A stretch of 64,000 nt of DNA from contig VXCM01002603.1 in the NCBI GenBank assembly GCA_014773175.1, positions 40,647 through 104,646 on the forward strand, written 5' to 3'. Below, piece after piece: positions 36,001 through 51,144 of this stretch. The stretch comes from Lucifuga dentata. Its lineage: Eukaryota; Chordata; Actinopteri; Ophidiiformes; Bythitidae. Position numbers and translations under genes: made by a program. Within the stretch, counting starts at the first letter, position 1. Each line of letters begins with the position of its first letter. The notes under the pieces were generated by a model. That model made no database searches. It worked only from the letters and a program-made list of their open reading frames with translations, and was not told the origin of the DNA.

Positions 36001-39000
36001 CATGTGGGTCACCCGTAGGGAACAATCTGCTCCGCGCTGTGCCGGACACAAATAGCCGCATCTCCATCTTGTATGCAAAAGCCTTCACGCCACACCCTAT
36101 ACTTTGTGGCAGAGCTAAGGCACATTATATGCATTTATTCTGGTTTATCCCTGCCCCTCCTTTTCTTTAGAAATACATCTTCCCCTTCTGGTCTTTTCTC
36201 CTTTTTCTGCCTCCCATTTTTTTCCTCTGTGAAGCAGTAGAGGAATATATTAAGGGTGGAAAAGATACCGAAATATTCTATTCCATTATGATTACTCACT
36301 TTTCTAGAAGCAAAATTACTTTGAAATCTGAAAAAGTAAATTTATCGTGTGTATGGAGGGATCAGGTCTCAATGCATGTGTTGTCAAAATCATAACCTTG
36401 CCAATGGCTATTAAAATGCTTCCTATGTGCCTGTTTCTGCATTTGTGTATGTGTGTATGTGCATATTTGCGTGTGTGTGTGTGTTTCCAGGCCAGGCAGC
36501 GGGACAGATGTATACCTACCCTGCTCGTTGCTGGAGAAAGAAGAGGCGACTCCACCCTCCCCTGGATCCCCAACTCCGTCTGTGTGAGCTACGACTAGGT
36601 AAGACAAAAAAGACACACACACACACACACACACGCACGCACATGCACACGCACACAGTTTAGCAGAACATGACATGTGCATGCAAAGTGAAGGCCTCGC
36701 ATCGACCGGCAGTTTTCATCCTCTGAATGAACAAACATGTTTAAATTCATCTAAAGCACATACATGTTGTGTGTTGCGTGTGTCTGCACACTTTCAGGCC
36801 TGTTGCGTGGTGTTAGCATTAGCATTAGCTATCTGACCATCTGGCTCTGGTTAGCATGTCTCGCTGGGTCTCCAGGTTCATTCTCTCCCTTGAATCAATG
36901 CCTCCTCTCACTGTTCTCTGGCAGTAGACACACACACATGCACACACACACACACACATGCATGAGTGTCTCTCCACTGCAGCACAGAAGCACCCTCGCT
37001 GGGCCCCTATAATCATTTGTCCAGAATGTAAGTGAGTCTTATGGGGTGGAAGTGTGTGTTTCTGAATGTGTGTGTGTGTGTTCATCCTTGTGTGTGTGTT
37101 AAAGGGGATTTTAGGAAAGGAATGCCCCAGGAACCTGATAAGGGGGGAGAAATAAAGGCAAGCCTTTGTTTCTTCTCTGCCACACCATTGTTTCCCCTCG
37201 CTGTTTTCCAGACGCAACATAATCCTCCACATTTCAGCAGAAGACAGCGTCATTTTCAGTAGAAAAAAACCAGGAGCTCCCCGGAGCGTCGGCCGAACTA
37301 AACCAGACCAAACCAGACCAGAAACCAGGAGCTCGCAGCAAGGGCAGGAAAGCCTTTGCGGCGGATGAGCTCTTCAGTTTTTGGTTTTGTCAGAGATGCG
37401 ATGCTGCAGTTTGGTTCCAGATATCTCTCATAACAAGCCGGAGGAATGCGAGCGCACCCCTCTCAGGCTTTGTGGAAATGCTTTATGTTTATTTAATGCT
37501 TCCTGAGCTGAGAGGTGTGTGTGTATGAAGACACACAGAGGCTGCCACAGGGTTTTTTTTATTCCTCGTTTTGCAGAATCTCTGTCAGATAGATGAAATA
37601 TGTAGTTATCTTATTATCGTTAACTAGAGGAGGGAAAGACGCTTTTCTTTTCTTAATCTACACTTCAGAAGAAACAGGAAGTCACTCTGAGTTTATACCT
37701 CTGCCAAGGCCAACAAAATCCACAATAAAAACATCTCCCTCTCCCCACATAAATCAGCAGATCATCTTTTTGCTTTTAAATTTTGTTCCAGAAGGTCCAT
37801 TAGCATGATTTTATAGGTAAAAAGATCGGCTTCTTCTGGATCCTGAATGAGATCTTGATCATCTCCAAAATTTAATCGCTTCTTCCTCTCAACATTATTT
37901 ATCTCAAATTTCATCCAAATCCATCTATAACTTTTGGAAATATCCTGCTAATAAACAAAGAAGACAACAAACCCTGGTGATCACGACTTCCTCAGTGGAG
38001 GAAAATATTCTACTTTTTACTCTTTTTAAATTATACTAGTGCAGCGCCCGTTCAAAACTTGCTTGTTCAGAATGGGCCGGACTTTCTGGTGTGCGCCGCA
38101 GCCTGCCATAATTTAGTTCTTTTTTTAAAAATTTTTTTATTTGACCTTCATTTTACCAGGTAGAATCTCATTGAGATAAAAATCTCTTTTTCAAGAGCGA
38201 CCTGGCCAAGATGGCAGCACGAAAAAAACAACAGCAACCACAATAAATACCACAGAATTTCAACTTTCAATAACAATACGCTGCAATCAAATCATACATT
38301 CAGCAATAAACACCACACAAAACGAGGGGTTTCTCCAGAAAACAGCCCACAGTTATCCCGTGTTCATCCTGACAGATCTAAAAACAAAGACACCGGCCAA
38401 TTTGCCAATTTCCTGTTTTTTTAATATCGACTTGAATTCTCCAAGGGTCATTAAGTCAGTTAGTTTCAAGTTCCATATGGAAGGCGCATCGTGTTTAAAA
38501 GCTTTTTTACCAAGTTCTGCACGTCATCGTGAGCTAGCTTTGTTTGCAGCGCCCTGGACCGGAGCGTATGCTGCCACGCCGGAGCATATCCTGCCGCGCG
38601 GACTACTTTTTACTGACACAGCTCAATTCGAGAACCGCTCATCCAAACAACTTCACACGTGACGCTGCCGCCCTTGGGTCCTGAGCAATAAACCTGCCGA
38701 ATTTCACCTTCATAGAGTGTCGGGTTCTAGAGATGTTGGTGCCACAGAGATTTCTGTTTTTATAGTTTGAAATTATCCACAAATCTGTTTCTACTTGTTT
38801 CTTATGCAAATTATGACTCAATAGAGGATCAATAGGAGAAATTTTCATGAAAACAGATGGCCATGGTGAACTTTTCTATCACTTTTCTGCTTTTATCTCT
38901 AATTTGCTCACACACACACACACACAGAGATCCCAATATACATTGAACACATGCAGTAACCCATCCATTAGATCATAGATTATATTGCCGCCGCCCCACC

Positions 39001-39133
39001 TGGCCACACCCCCTTACTCCTGGTCCATATGGACACTCCCACTTTTGTTCTTTTCTTTCCTTTCTTTTCTATGGCTCCATCCTTGTTAAGCACTATCAAG
39101 AGCAGGAAGCATTGCCAGTATTTCCAGTCCTAC

Positions 39134-39164
<31 letters not shown>

Positions 39165-39809
39165 ACACTTGCTCTCCCACATGTTCTTTTCTTTCCCTTA
39201 TCCTCTCCTTCCCCTCCAGAAGCCCAGCTGGCTCCGAAGCGGGAGGGGCCCCCTGGGGAAGCCACCGCCCTGGAGGCCCTCCTGAGGGGCGACAGCCTGC
39301 TGGAGAAAAAAAACAGTGCCAGTAAAGACGAGGAGACTTTGCTGGAAATCCAGGTACGTTACGATGAGCTGGTTTTAAATAACGTTATTCTACATGACGC
39401 CATCTCTCCTCACGCCACACGCCTGAGTTACGTCACAGGCAGAATATTACAACGTAAAATCAAAACCACTACGTATAAAAAAATAAAAATCCTTTGTTCC
39501 TGCTGCTACAAACGCCTTTAACAGCCATTTGTGTCGGTTATAGGGTTCATTGTTGTATTTTTATGTAAATTTCTAATATATTTTATGTTTTTAGGGTTAT
39601 ATTTTTCTATGTTTTACTCCTTTTTGGATAATAACTGGTCTTGATGTTATGATCTTAGTCAGACATAAGATGTGTGTGTGTGTGTGCGTGTTGTATTAGA
39701 CAAAGACAGCATATCCTTACTTTTGCAGCATATCCATGGGCTTTAAAAATCCTTGTTTTTGCATTTGAGCATAATAAAGTATCTAAAAATCCAGGCACCA
39801 AATAAAAAA

Positions 39810-39841
<32 letters not shown>

Positions 39842-39871
39842 ACATTCTCNATCCAGGCACCAAATAAAAAA

Positions 39872-39903
<32 letters not shown>

Positions 39904-42235
39904 ACATTCTCTGCAGAGAGTCCTGGAAGCAGAGGAAAATGGGGACAGTTTCCATGATGACGATGACTTTGAGCTTGATACTCCAAAGAGAAAGAACAGG
40001 AACAGAGGCAAAGTGAGTGTGTGTGTGGATACTGTGTGTGTGTGTGTCTGTGTGTGTGTGTGTGTGTGATGTCCTAACACACTTAAAACTTCATTAATAC
40101 AAGATCCATTAGATTAAAGAAGCTGTTGCCATGACATCAGAGCAGAATGTAGGATACTGGTAAATTTGGACCATAATTTAACTTCATTTACATTGAAAAA
40201 TAAATTTATAGTAAAATAAAATTAAAACTGCACACAGCATGTTGTTTGAAATAATATCTCTGAAACCACCATTTTTATTGGCTAAATATCAGATGTTTGG
40301 CGTGTTTCCTTTCAGAACAGAGGATCAAGTCGCAAGAGGACAGAACCTGTTAACGACGACGACCAGGACAAACCTTACGTCTGTGACAGTAAGAATAAAG
40401 AAAACTAACTTTTTATACGGCGTGTGACACGTTACTTTGTGTTTTAAGTTTTAGTTCAGAATCCAAGTGTCTCCTGAAGCTTTAACTCATCCGTGTGATC
40501 ACAAAGACTCATCTTTCATCTCAAATGTCTTTTATCAGCATGTAACGTCAGCTCAACATTATTACGAAATGACTTAAAAATAACAGGAAATTCAACCGTT
40601 TGCCTTCATCTTTCAATGCGAGCGCTCTCTCCTTCCGTTCTAAGAGCAGATCTCTGCAGCATGAAGAAAGAGTCTGCTGTTAATCCAGATCTGACTAGCA
40701 TGCAACTCTGGTACTTAGGAGAGAATCCCTGAGATGCCGAATGAGCCTCAAACATATGAATCGCATCTTTATTTTGTGTCTTATTCTTTCTTTTATTGTT
40801 TGCTTTTGTCTTCTCTGTTCCAGATAGATACAAACAAAAGCATAACTCAAAAAAGGCTGAAGAAGGTATCTGAACCTGTCGCCATCTTGTCTTTCTCGGG
40901 GCTTCATGAGCTGTGTTTTTTTTTTTTTNTTTTTTTTTTTTTTTGCATCTGATGTGGGAATGGCTGACAAACGCTAATCTCCTGCAGAAATCTACTGCTT
41001 TAAATGCTTTCTGCTCATCCAGGCTTCCCTTCCTGAACTCAGTGCAAGCATTGCATGACACTAACTCTAAACCATGTGACTTAAAGGATCATACCGTTGT
41101 TTTGCATGTTTAAGCCCAGTAATTACTATCTGCATACTCGTTGCGTTACTGACAACTATTTTCCAAACTATAAAACCAAATTTTAATTTTTTTGGTTATT
41201 TTACCAAATACCCTAATGTTTCAAAATCAAATATTCAGGTGATACACACCTTAAAATTCAACGCTCCTCCTGCTAAAATGTACATCCGAATGCAGAAACC
41301 ACGGTTGTTTTTAACTTCTCTGTAAAAGCCATCTTCTCCTGGAACTATATTCCCTGGTGGAGACACATTTTCTTCATGCAGCTCCGTGTTGAACTGGTTA
41401 AATTAAGTTACCTTGGTGAAAAATAAAAAGACATTTGGTTTGCTGTGACGGATTATTTTTCTCAAGTGCAGTTCAAGTCTCAACACGTTGATTTTATAGC
41501 ATGCTGGAATGAACTAAAACCAATGGCTGCCTGAGAGGTAGGAAAAACAATTCTAGTATTCTCATATTTACTGCTCCAGGAGTATATTTTGGAAATTGGT
41601 TGGCATTAATGTAACATGTATGTAGGTTGAATTTATTGGGCTCAAACATGCAATGAGTCACGTATATTGAGCGCTACTAATTCCATCCATGTATGTCTCT
41701 TACACATTACATTTTTATCATCGCGGTACAGACCAAATTGGAGTATAGCGAGCCTGTAAACGCACCAATTGGCTTCAAGGACCATACCACCCATTTTGCA
41801 TGTTTGAGCCTAGTAAGTTTCGTACATGTTACGTTACTGACAGTCATTTCCCAAAAGATAAAACCGTATTTCAGCTCCTGATATTTTGCAAAACCTCTTA
41901 ATCTTTCAAAATCAAATATTCAAGTGATACACCCACCTTAAAAATCCATGTTTCTCCTGCTAATAATAATAATAATAATAAACTTTATTTATATAGCACC
42001 TTTCTTAAAGTTACAAAGTGCTTCACATAAAATAAAATAAAAACAGTGAATCGACAGCAAATATAGAAACACAATAATAAAAATAATAATAATAATAATA
42101 GTTACGCAAAATTATGAAGACACGGTCATTTAAAGTTTTGATAAACACAGGTCTTCTCTTGGGACTATATTCCCTGATGGAAACATACATTCACTCTGCG
42201 TTTTTTATTGCGCTTAAAAGCTAAAATTATGTAAC

Positions 42236-42271
<36 letters not shown>

Positions 42272-45200
42272 ATACATGTCTTGTTCACGATGGTGGATTA
42301 TCCCAAGAATGTTTCAAGTATCAACAAGTTGATTTTAAAAGCACACCAGAATGAACTGAAACCAATGGCGGTCTGGAAGGTAGGAAAAACATTTTTAATT
42401 CACTGTTCCAGTAGTATGCTTTGGGAAATGATTGTCAGTAACATTACATGTATGAAAATTGAATATATTAGGCTCAAACATGCAAAATGGGTGGTACGGT
42501 CCTTTAAAATTATGGATACTTATCAATACTTTTGTCAAGGGCTGATTAGGTTATGATAAAAAAAAATCTTTCAATAATTTTAGCATTTTCTGTATAAATT
42601 TGAGTGTGACTTTAGCAGCTTGGGGTGAGTTTAATGAGACGTCAGATGAAACTCTTTCTGCTGTAAGCTTGTTCTGTTTATTTTCTTTTCAAATATGAAA
42701 TGACTACATTCATACAAATCACTGAACATAAATACTGACAAAGTTGAAGTGTCTGCACATCGTCTGTATAGTCCTCCACTGCTGGAGGTGACGGTTGATG
42801 TTGAGCAGAATCTCATGCTGCGTTCAATACACCTCGGACTTCTTACTTCAAAAACTGCATTGGAATGGCTCTTGAAGTCAGAGCGCCGGCTGGGAAACCT
42901 GGACAAAATTATCTACCCCGATTTACCGAGTATGACGTCACTCAACATGGCAGCGTCCATGGAAGCGAGCTTTATGAATGGAAATGGTCAGCTAAAAGGT
43001 GAATAAAGTAATTTTTCTTGCGTGAAGTTGAAAGAAAAAGGTCAGAATATGTCAACAAGTTAACTATCGATTATGTATAATAACTGTTTGCAACTGATAC
43101 GTAAGTGTAAATAATTTCATATTACTTCTCTGCATAAAGTTTAATACCCACTGTGATTAATNGATACGTAAGTGTAAATAATTTCATATTACTTCTCTGC
43201 ATAAAGTTTAATACCCACTGTGATTAATATAATTGTAAAACAACACAACCAAACAGTCTAACTTTTTTGATTACATTGGCTGGAACGGTTTGAGGTTGGG
43301 AAAAATCCGATTTCCGAGGTCTATCGAACGCAGCATGAGTCCAGTTTACCCGCTGTGGAACCTGCACGATGTTTCCGTGTTTCTAACGGACCTGTGACGT
43401 TTTATTTGTCTCTAGTCTGTGGAAAACGCTACAAGAACCGGCCCGGCCTGAGCTACCATTACACCCACACCCACCTGGCAGAGGAGGAGGGGGAGGAGGA
43501 GAAGGAGGAGAAGGAGCCAGAGATGGTCCAGTCCCCTCCGCATAGCTCTGACAACCACAAACGTACGACGCTAGCATGTAGTTCACGCATGAACACACGT
43601 AGTCAGTCACGCACGTCCACGTCACAGGTGAAAGTCATGCATTCTGCGTGTTACATGCGTGTGTTCTGGCAGCTCAGAAGGGTCCTGATGGAGCCATTAT
43701 CCCCAACGACTACTGTGACTTCTGCCTGGGGGACCAGGACTCCAACAGGAAGACGGGTCAGGCCGAGGAGCTGGTCTCCTGCTCCGACTGCGGACGCTCC
43801 GGTGAGTCCGACTTTCTCTACAGCTTTGAGGTTTTCCATTAAAACTTCATCCTGAGAAACTGACTGTCACTCTCGAGTTTATATATTCAAAAGACACCCA
43901 TTAGTTTAATAATTCAATACGATAAGGTCCGGTTTATGCTTAAGGCAGACATGATGCATTCATGGTTTTCGCGCTTTCATGACGACAACGACCGGGACTG
44001 ATGCTGCGTTCAATACACCTCGGAACTCAGATTTTTCCGACCTCCTACTAGAAAAAAATGCGTTAGAACAGCATTTTAAGTCTGAGCTCCGACTGGGAAA
44101 CTCGGACCAAAATTATCTACCCCGACTTACCGAGTATGACGTCACTCAACATGGCAGCGCCCGCGGAAGTGAGCTTTGTGAATAGAAATGATCAGCTAAC
44201 AGGTGAATAAAGTATTTTTTCTTGGGTGGCATTGAAATAAAAAGGTCAAAATATATCGCCAAGTTAACTGTTTACAGTGTATAATAACTGTTTGCCATCG
44301 ATACGTAAGTGTAAATAATTTCAGAATATTACTATTTAAGATATCTATAAGATATCTGCGCAAATGTTTAATACTCACTGTGATTAATATCATTGTGAAA
44401 CTGGAACTGGAACGCAGCATAAATCTTCCCCCAACACGAAAGCAGACTCAGCGGAAGTAGAAGTAGTTTCCAGTTCCGTCACGGACACCCACTACAAAAC
44501 ATGGACGCAGTGAAAAAGAGTTTTATTTTATTAACGAAATGGAGGGATTGCTGTTATTTGCATTGGCTATAAGACAAAAAAAGTTATTCGCCATTGTTTG
44601 TTTTTTGCGTCCTTCCCTCTCTCCTTTCCTCCACACCTACTTCACCTTCCTTTACACCTTTTCACTTATCCAGTCATCAACGAAGGCACGTTTACGTCAC
44701 ACAAACGCCATCTTTGTTGTTCAGAAAAATCTAGTTTTGTTTGAGCATGCGAGTGACCCTCAGAAACAATTACGTCACATTTTCTACATCGTGGATTCCC
44801 GATCCGTGTTAAGCATAAATCAGCCTTAAGAGTGGTGGCAACAACAGGAAACCACCATCATACTAAAAAAAAATAGATCAGAAAGGCGTTATCTTTTAGA
44901 CTCATACTTTGATTTGTGTCGACTACACATCCCATTTTTTCACTTTGCTTCCTTTTTATCCACAGTCTTGTTTATTTGTATTTCTTGCTTCTTGCTGTAT
45001 TGATCTGTGCTACAAGTCTGATCAATATAATAATTAGGACTTTGCATCAAATATACAGTGGAGTCCAAAAGTCTGAGAACACACAGAAAATCTGTAATGT
45101 TTTCCATGTAAATGTGGAAATAATCAGAAAGTCTGACATCACAAGAAGCTCTTTGGAACATCGTCACATCATGCTGGATAACTTGGCTCATCAGGTTTTT

Positions 45201-48200
45201 ATAAACTTGTGGAGTCCATGCCAGCTGGACTGATGCTGTCATTAAAGCTAAAGGGGAGCTTACCAAATCTAAGATATTCTGATACTCATGTACGTTTTTC
45301 AAAGACTCAACTCTTAACTCTAATTGTTAAGATATTATCATTTGAAATGAAAAATCTTGTATTAAATTCAAAAAGAATGCAAAATAGAAACATTTTCACA
45401 GTGGTCTCAGACTTTTGGACCTCAGTGTATAGTGTGTAGATGAATGATTTTGAAATTGTATTTGGTAATTTTATGTTGGAAATCACATCAACACTGATAA
45501 TATCATTACTATCAAGTTTAATTAAAGGACCATACCACCCATTTTGCACGTTTGAGCCTAATATATTCAATTTTAAGACACATAACTTTACTGACAATCA
45601 TTTCTCAAAGGATAAAACGTTTTTCAGCTTTTCTGATATTTCAAAATTTCTTAATCTTTCAAAATCAAATATTCAAGTGATACACCCACCTTAAAAATCA
45701 ATGTTTCGCCTTCTAATAGTTGCACAAAATTATGAAGTCACCGTTGTTAAAATTTTTCGATAAACGCAGGTCTTCTTTTGGGACTATATGCATCAATGGA
45801 GGCATACATTCACTCCACACTTTTTATTGCACTTAAACACTAAAATTACAAAACTTCGTAAAAACCTGAATACACGTCTTGTTCGCGATGATGGATTACC
45901 TATCCCAAGAACGTTTCAAGTATCAACAAGTTGATTTTAGTAGCGTACCAGAATGAACTGAAACCAATGACAGTCTGGAAGTAGGAAAAACATTTTTAAT
46001 TCACCGTTCCAGTAGTATCCTTTGGGAAATGATTATCTGTAACGTTACATGTATGAAAATTGAATATATTAGGCTCAAACATGCAAAATGGGTGGTATGG
46101 TCCTTTAAGCCCCTATGGTTTAGAGTAATCTTCATTGAGTTTGTTTTAGTTGAAATCAAAAGGAAGTTACATACGTTACAACCGATCCGTTTCTTTATCT
46201 GATGATTTGGGTTTGATTGGAGTTTTTTTTTCAGTGGGTTATCAATGAGCCTTGTGCATCAGATGTTTAAGAGCTGCTGGGACTCTTTACCGTTTAAAAT
46301 ACCGTGGATTGATCGGATCCGCTGCTTGCTTCCACCCTGCATGCCTCCTTTTCCATGTCAGCCTGTCAACACGTCATCAGTAGATCTTTTGCCTTTAGAC
46401 GACATGCGTTTACTCCTTTGTTGCTCAGTTATCATGCATTTCTTTATGGCACATTTGGCTGCATTCTTGTTTCTTTTTCCTTTTTTTTTTTCCATACTAC
46501 TCAAGACTGCTGGACCTCTCAGCAAAACATGTACGGATTCAATTCGAGCGTCCTTTTTCAAGTTTTCATGTCAGCAAGCCAAATGTTTTCCTGCTTCGGT
46601 AGAGTTGCTAGAGGGTCTGCGTGAGAGTGTGTGACTTTGTGTGTGTTGCTCTGACGCTGATGTTTTCATGGTAGCTGGAAGAGGAGGAGTGAAGAAGGAA
46701 GGAAGGAGGAAGCCGAGCGCTCTAGAGGAATTGTTCGGCAACGTGTCAGACAGCGAGGCGTCCACGTTTCATGGCTTTGAAGATGCAGAGCTGGAAGACA
46801 TTTTCTTTTCGGACGATGATGCTGACGGCTGAGAACACGACTGCTTTCTTGGCTTGATTTGGACCTCATGGCAATAAAAATCATTTTCAGATTAGATGTC
46901 TGTATTGAGGAAATGCTTAGATTGGACTACAGCGCCTACCTGTGACACTGGATTTACTTTGTACTCATGGAAGATATGAAGATTATATCCACCTTCAAAG
47001 GACAAACAAAGCCAGCTTCATGATGGATACACCGGCATTTTTTATCTCGTTCATATGGATTTTGCTCTTTGATACTTTTATATTACATATTTTTCATTCA
47101 TAAACACCTTACGCTTGACTGTTCTTGCGTTAAGATAATCAAGGTTTTAGCCTAAACTTGAAGGCTGCGTTGCTGTTACTTCTAAGAGACTCTGTGGACC
47201 AGGAGAAAAAGGAATAATTGATGAGGTCTCCCTGAGAAAATGAACATGATTGGCCAGTAATGAGGCAGGGGGAGGGGCTGTGTGCGGACTCCTGAGTCAC
47301 TCCATTGGCCAGAGTGGACAGGTAGCCGAGAGGTAAGAGCCAATCGGCATTCCATTGCTCCTCTTCGAGCCTTTCTTCTGTCAGTACACACATATCAAAC
47401 TGCTGCGTGCCGCTTGTCCATTTAAAATGACATCATCCACAGCTAATCTTTCACTTTTCATTTTTGGCTGATAAGGAAATGTTCTCATTCTCGTTTTTCC
47501 TCATTCATGGTTCATTGATACCCCACTGAAAGCAGGATTTTGCTGATGCCTGCATGAGAAGCTAGCAGGGAGTAGATAGCGGTGTGTTTTAGTTAAAGAT
47601 ACCAGAGATTTGTGTGTTTCAGCCCAATGAATGCTACCCGCATACACGTATGTTACTGACAGCCATTTTCCAAAATATAAAACAGCATTTTCAACGTTTC
47701 ATTCTGCTAACGCGTACATTTAAATGTAGAAGCAGAATCATTTTTAACTTATTAATAAAAGCCGTCTTCTCCTAGGACTATATTCCCTGGCAGAGACAAA
47801 CATTTTCTTCTGTGAAGCTGCATATATTGGGTTTAAACATGCAAAATCACTGGTATGGTCCTTTAACCTTCTAATGAAATTTATGCTCAGTTTCGTTATG
47901 ATTTAATCAATCAGTTTTCTTTGAAATACATGCTGAAGAGCTTTTGGCTTCAGGTGTCCTACAGGTTTGAAGAAATGGCTAAAATTAAATATTGTCTTAT
48001 TTGCAAACTAAAATAAAGCATAAATACAAAATCTAAGCCAATTAGAAAATGTTGGGTTCTTTTTATTTTGGATCACACAATGTAAAAGTGACAAAGGCTG
48101 AAGCAGCACTGGGATAAATGGATAAAAGGTGAAACAAGATTTTACATGCGCATTTATGTGAATAAATCGGCCATTTATGTCTGTTTGTTCCAGTTCATAG

Positions 48201-50322
48201 CTTCTGCCATGCGTTTCTAAATTATTTTTGGAGAAATAGGAGTCATTGTTTTGGTTTTAATTAGTTTAGAATCTGCTCCCTCACCCTTTCTTTCTCATTC
48301 CTTCGTCTCCGCCCCTCCATAGGTCACCCCACATGTCTGCAGTTCACAGAGAACATGATGCAGGCGGTGAGGACATACCAGTGGCAGTGCATTGAATGCA
48401 AGTCCTGCAGCCTGTGCGGCACCTCAGAGAACGACGTACGTACAGAAGAGGCTGAACTTTACGCCAAAATTTGACTTCAGTTTTTGTTTTTATGCCTCGA
48501 CCTTTCCAAAGGTAGCATTTAGCCTGTCATAGGCTATATATTAAAGGACCATACCGGCAATCATGCAAGTTTGCCTAATATATTCGATTTTCATACATGT
48601 TATGTTACTGTCAATCATTTCCCAAAGGATAAAACCGTATTTCAGCTTTCCTGATATTTTGCTAAATCTCTTAATCTTTCAAAATCAAATATTCAAGCGA
48701 TACACCCACCTTAAAAATCCATGTTTCTCCTGCTAATAGTTACACAGCCTTATGAAGTCACGGTCCTTTAAATTTTTCCATAAACGCAGGTCTTCTTTTG
48801 GGACTATATTCCCCGGTGGAGGCATACATTCACTCCACACTTTTTATTGAGCTTAAACACTAAAATTACATAACTTCTAAAAAAACCTGAATACACGTCT
48901 TGTTGGTGATGATGGATTACCTATCCCAAGAACGTTTACAGTATCAACAAGTTGATTTTAATAGCAGAATGAACTGAAACCAATGGAGGTCTGGAAGGTA
49001 GGAAAAACATTTTTAATTCACCGTTCCAGTAGTATGCTTTGGGAAATGATTGTCAGTAACGTTACATGTCTGAAAATTGAATATATTAGGCTTAAACATG
49101 CATGATCGGCGGTATGGTCCTTTAAATTGAAGCTTGTAAATGTATACCTGAGAAATCATGTCTGATGTAAAACAGTTTGTAGAGTTCCAGATTGTAACTT
49201 TTCACAGTTTTATGTTTGTTTGGATAAAAGGGGTAAATACAGTAAATACCTATATTATTATTACAAAATAACATAAACCGTTATTAGCTGATGAATTAGT
49301 TGCTATCAGGTATTTCACATAATATGAACTATAACATTGTTTTTCAGCCCAAAATATTTTAAAAAGTTATTTTTTTTATCATTTATTACTGTGTATGGCA
49401 GCACTTCCTGTATCGTTCTGACGCAGCTTAAACACAGTGAATCATTTAGGCTTCAGAAAACATGAAGGCTGTAATTTTCAAAAATATATTGTTGATGGTA
49501 AAAATTTCTTGAAGGGTCAGTGTCACCCTATGTTTTTTTAAAATCCAGATTTACTGCCTTTATTTTTCACGACTTCCTGTTTCCTGTCTGAAGCATGGAA
49601 AGCATGTGTGACCCTCTGTAACCTGCTGCACTCCAAAGTCAGTTTTGAGATTTTTTAATTTCACAGATTTTGGCTTTTGCACCTAAAAAGCTGCTTTGTT
49701 ATAAAAATCTTTTACTTGACAGGCTGATTTTTATTTATTTTTTCCTGCCACGTCTGTAAACGACATACAAAGCGAAACCAGCAAAAGGCTGTTTTCAACA
49801 CCTTGGTGTGTAAGTGTGAAAAAAAATGGACGATGAATGGATTTATGGGTACAATTTTACTAGAATTTTTTTTTTTTTTTTTTTTTCAATTCCAGACAAG
49901 TATCTTCTCAAGCATTTTTTCTATTTCTTATTCTGTTTTATTTTCTACAATTTTGAATTTTCTAAAATTAAATTTAAAAAATCAACTCATGATTGGAGTG
50001 TGGAAGAATTTTCTACATTTCCTGATCAGCTGTGAGATCGGGTTCTTTCAAAATAAAATCCATCATGCTTTTAAGAAAGACTTTTTATATCCAATCAGAA
50101 GCTGCAGCAAAATGGAGAGTTACTGATGAAGTTATTAATCTTTTTGTTATCCTTGCATCCTTTTTCTTCAGGTGTGTTTTGCTCATCATACATGTCATAT
50201 GTGACTAAAAGAGGTTAATTTTGTGATTGTTGGCGTTTAGGACCAGCTCCTGTTCTGTGACGACTGTGACAGAGGATATCACATGTACTGCCTGAAGCCG
50301 CCCATGACGCAGCCTCCTGAAG

Positions 50323-50356
<34 letters not shown>

Positions 50357-50945
50357 CTTTCATTATACAGACCGTTTATTAAATTATATCAGATGTTTGA
50401 AAGAGGCTGTAAGCAAAAGCTAAATATGGGTAAGAGACAAAGAACNTTAAATTATATCAGATGTTTGAAAGAGGCTGTAAGCAAAAGCTAAATATGGGTA
50501 AGAGACAAAGAACTCTCTCTCTCGCTCAATCTGCCACATCTGTCTCTCACTCTCACACGTCCGCTCACTCTCTGCCCCTCTCTCTCATTCTCACACATGC
50601 TCACTCTCTGCCTTTTACTTTTTCACTCGATCTCTCTCTCTCTTGCTCGATCTGCCACATCTCTCACTCACTCTCACACTCTGCCTCTTTCACTTTTTCA
50701 CGCGATCTCTCACGTCTGCTCACTCTCTCATCCTCTGCCACATCTGTCTCACTCACACATGCTCACTCTCTCACTCTATGCCTCTCTCACTTTTTCACTC
50801 GATCTCTCTCACGTCCTCTCATTCTCTGCCCCTCTCTGCCTCTCTTATTCTCACAATGCTCTCTCTGCCTCTTCTTTTTCACTCGATTTCTCTCTCTCTC
50901 TCTCTCTCTCTTAAAGGTAGTGATGCGTGCAATTGGACTTGCTCN

Positions 50946-50980
<35 letters not shown>

Positions 50981-51088
50981 CTCGATCTGCCACATCTCTC
51001 ACTCACTGTCACTCTGCCTCTTTCACTTTTTCGCTCAATCTCTCTCACGTCTGCTCACGCACTCTTGTCCTCCCTCTGCCACCGCCAC

Positions 51089-51144
<56 letters not shown>

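Noticed and set aside
43355..43855. A 166-codon plus-strand frame over dpf3 exons 7 and 8
   Set aside because: It starts in intron sequence and leaves the correct frame after exon 7; the C2H2 and PHD exons explain the open stretch.
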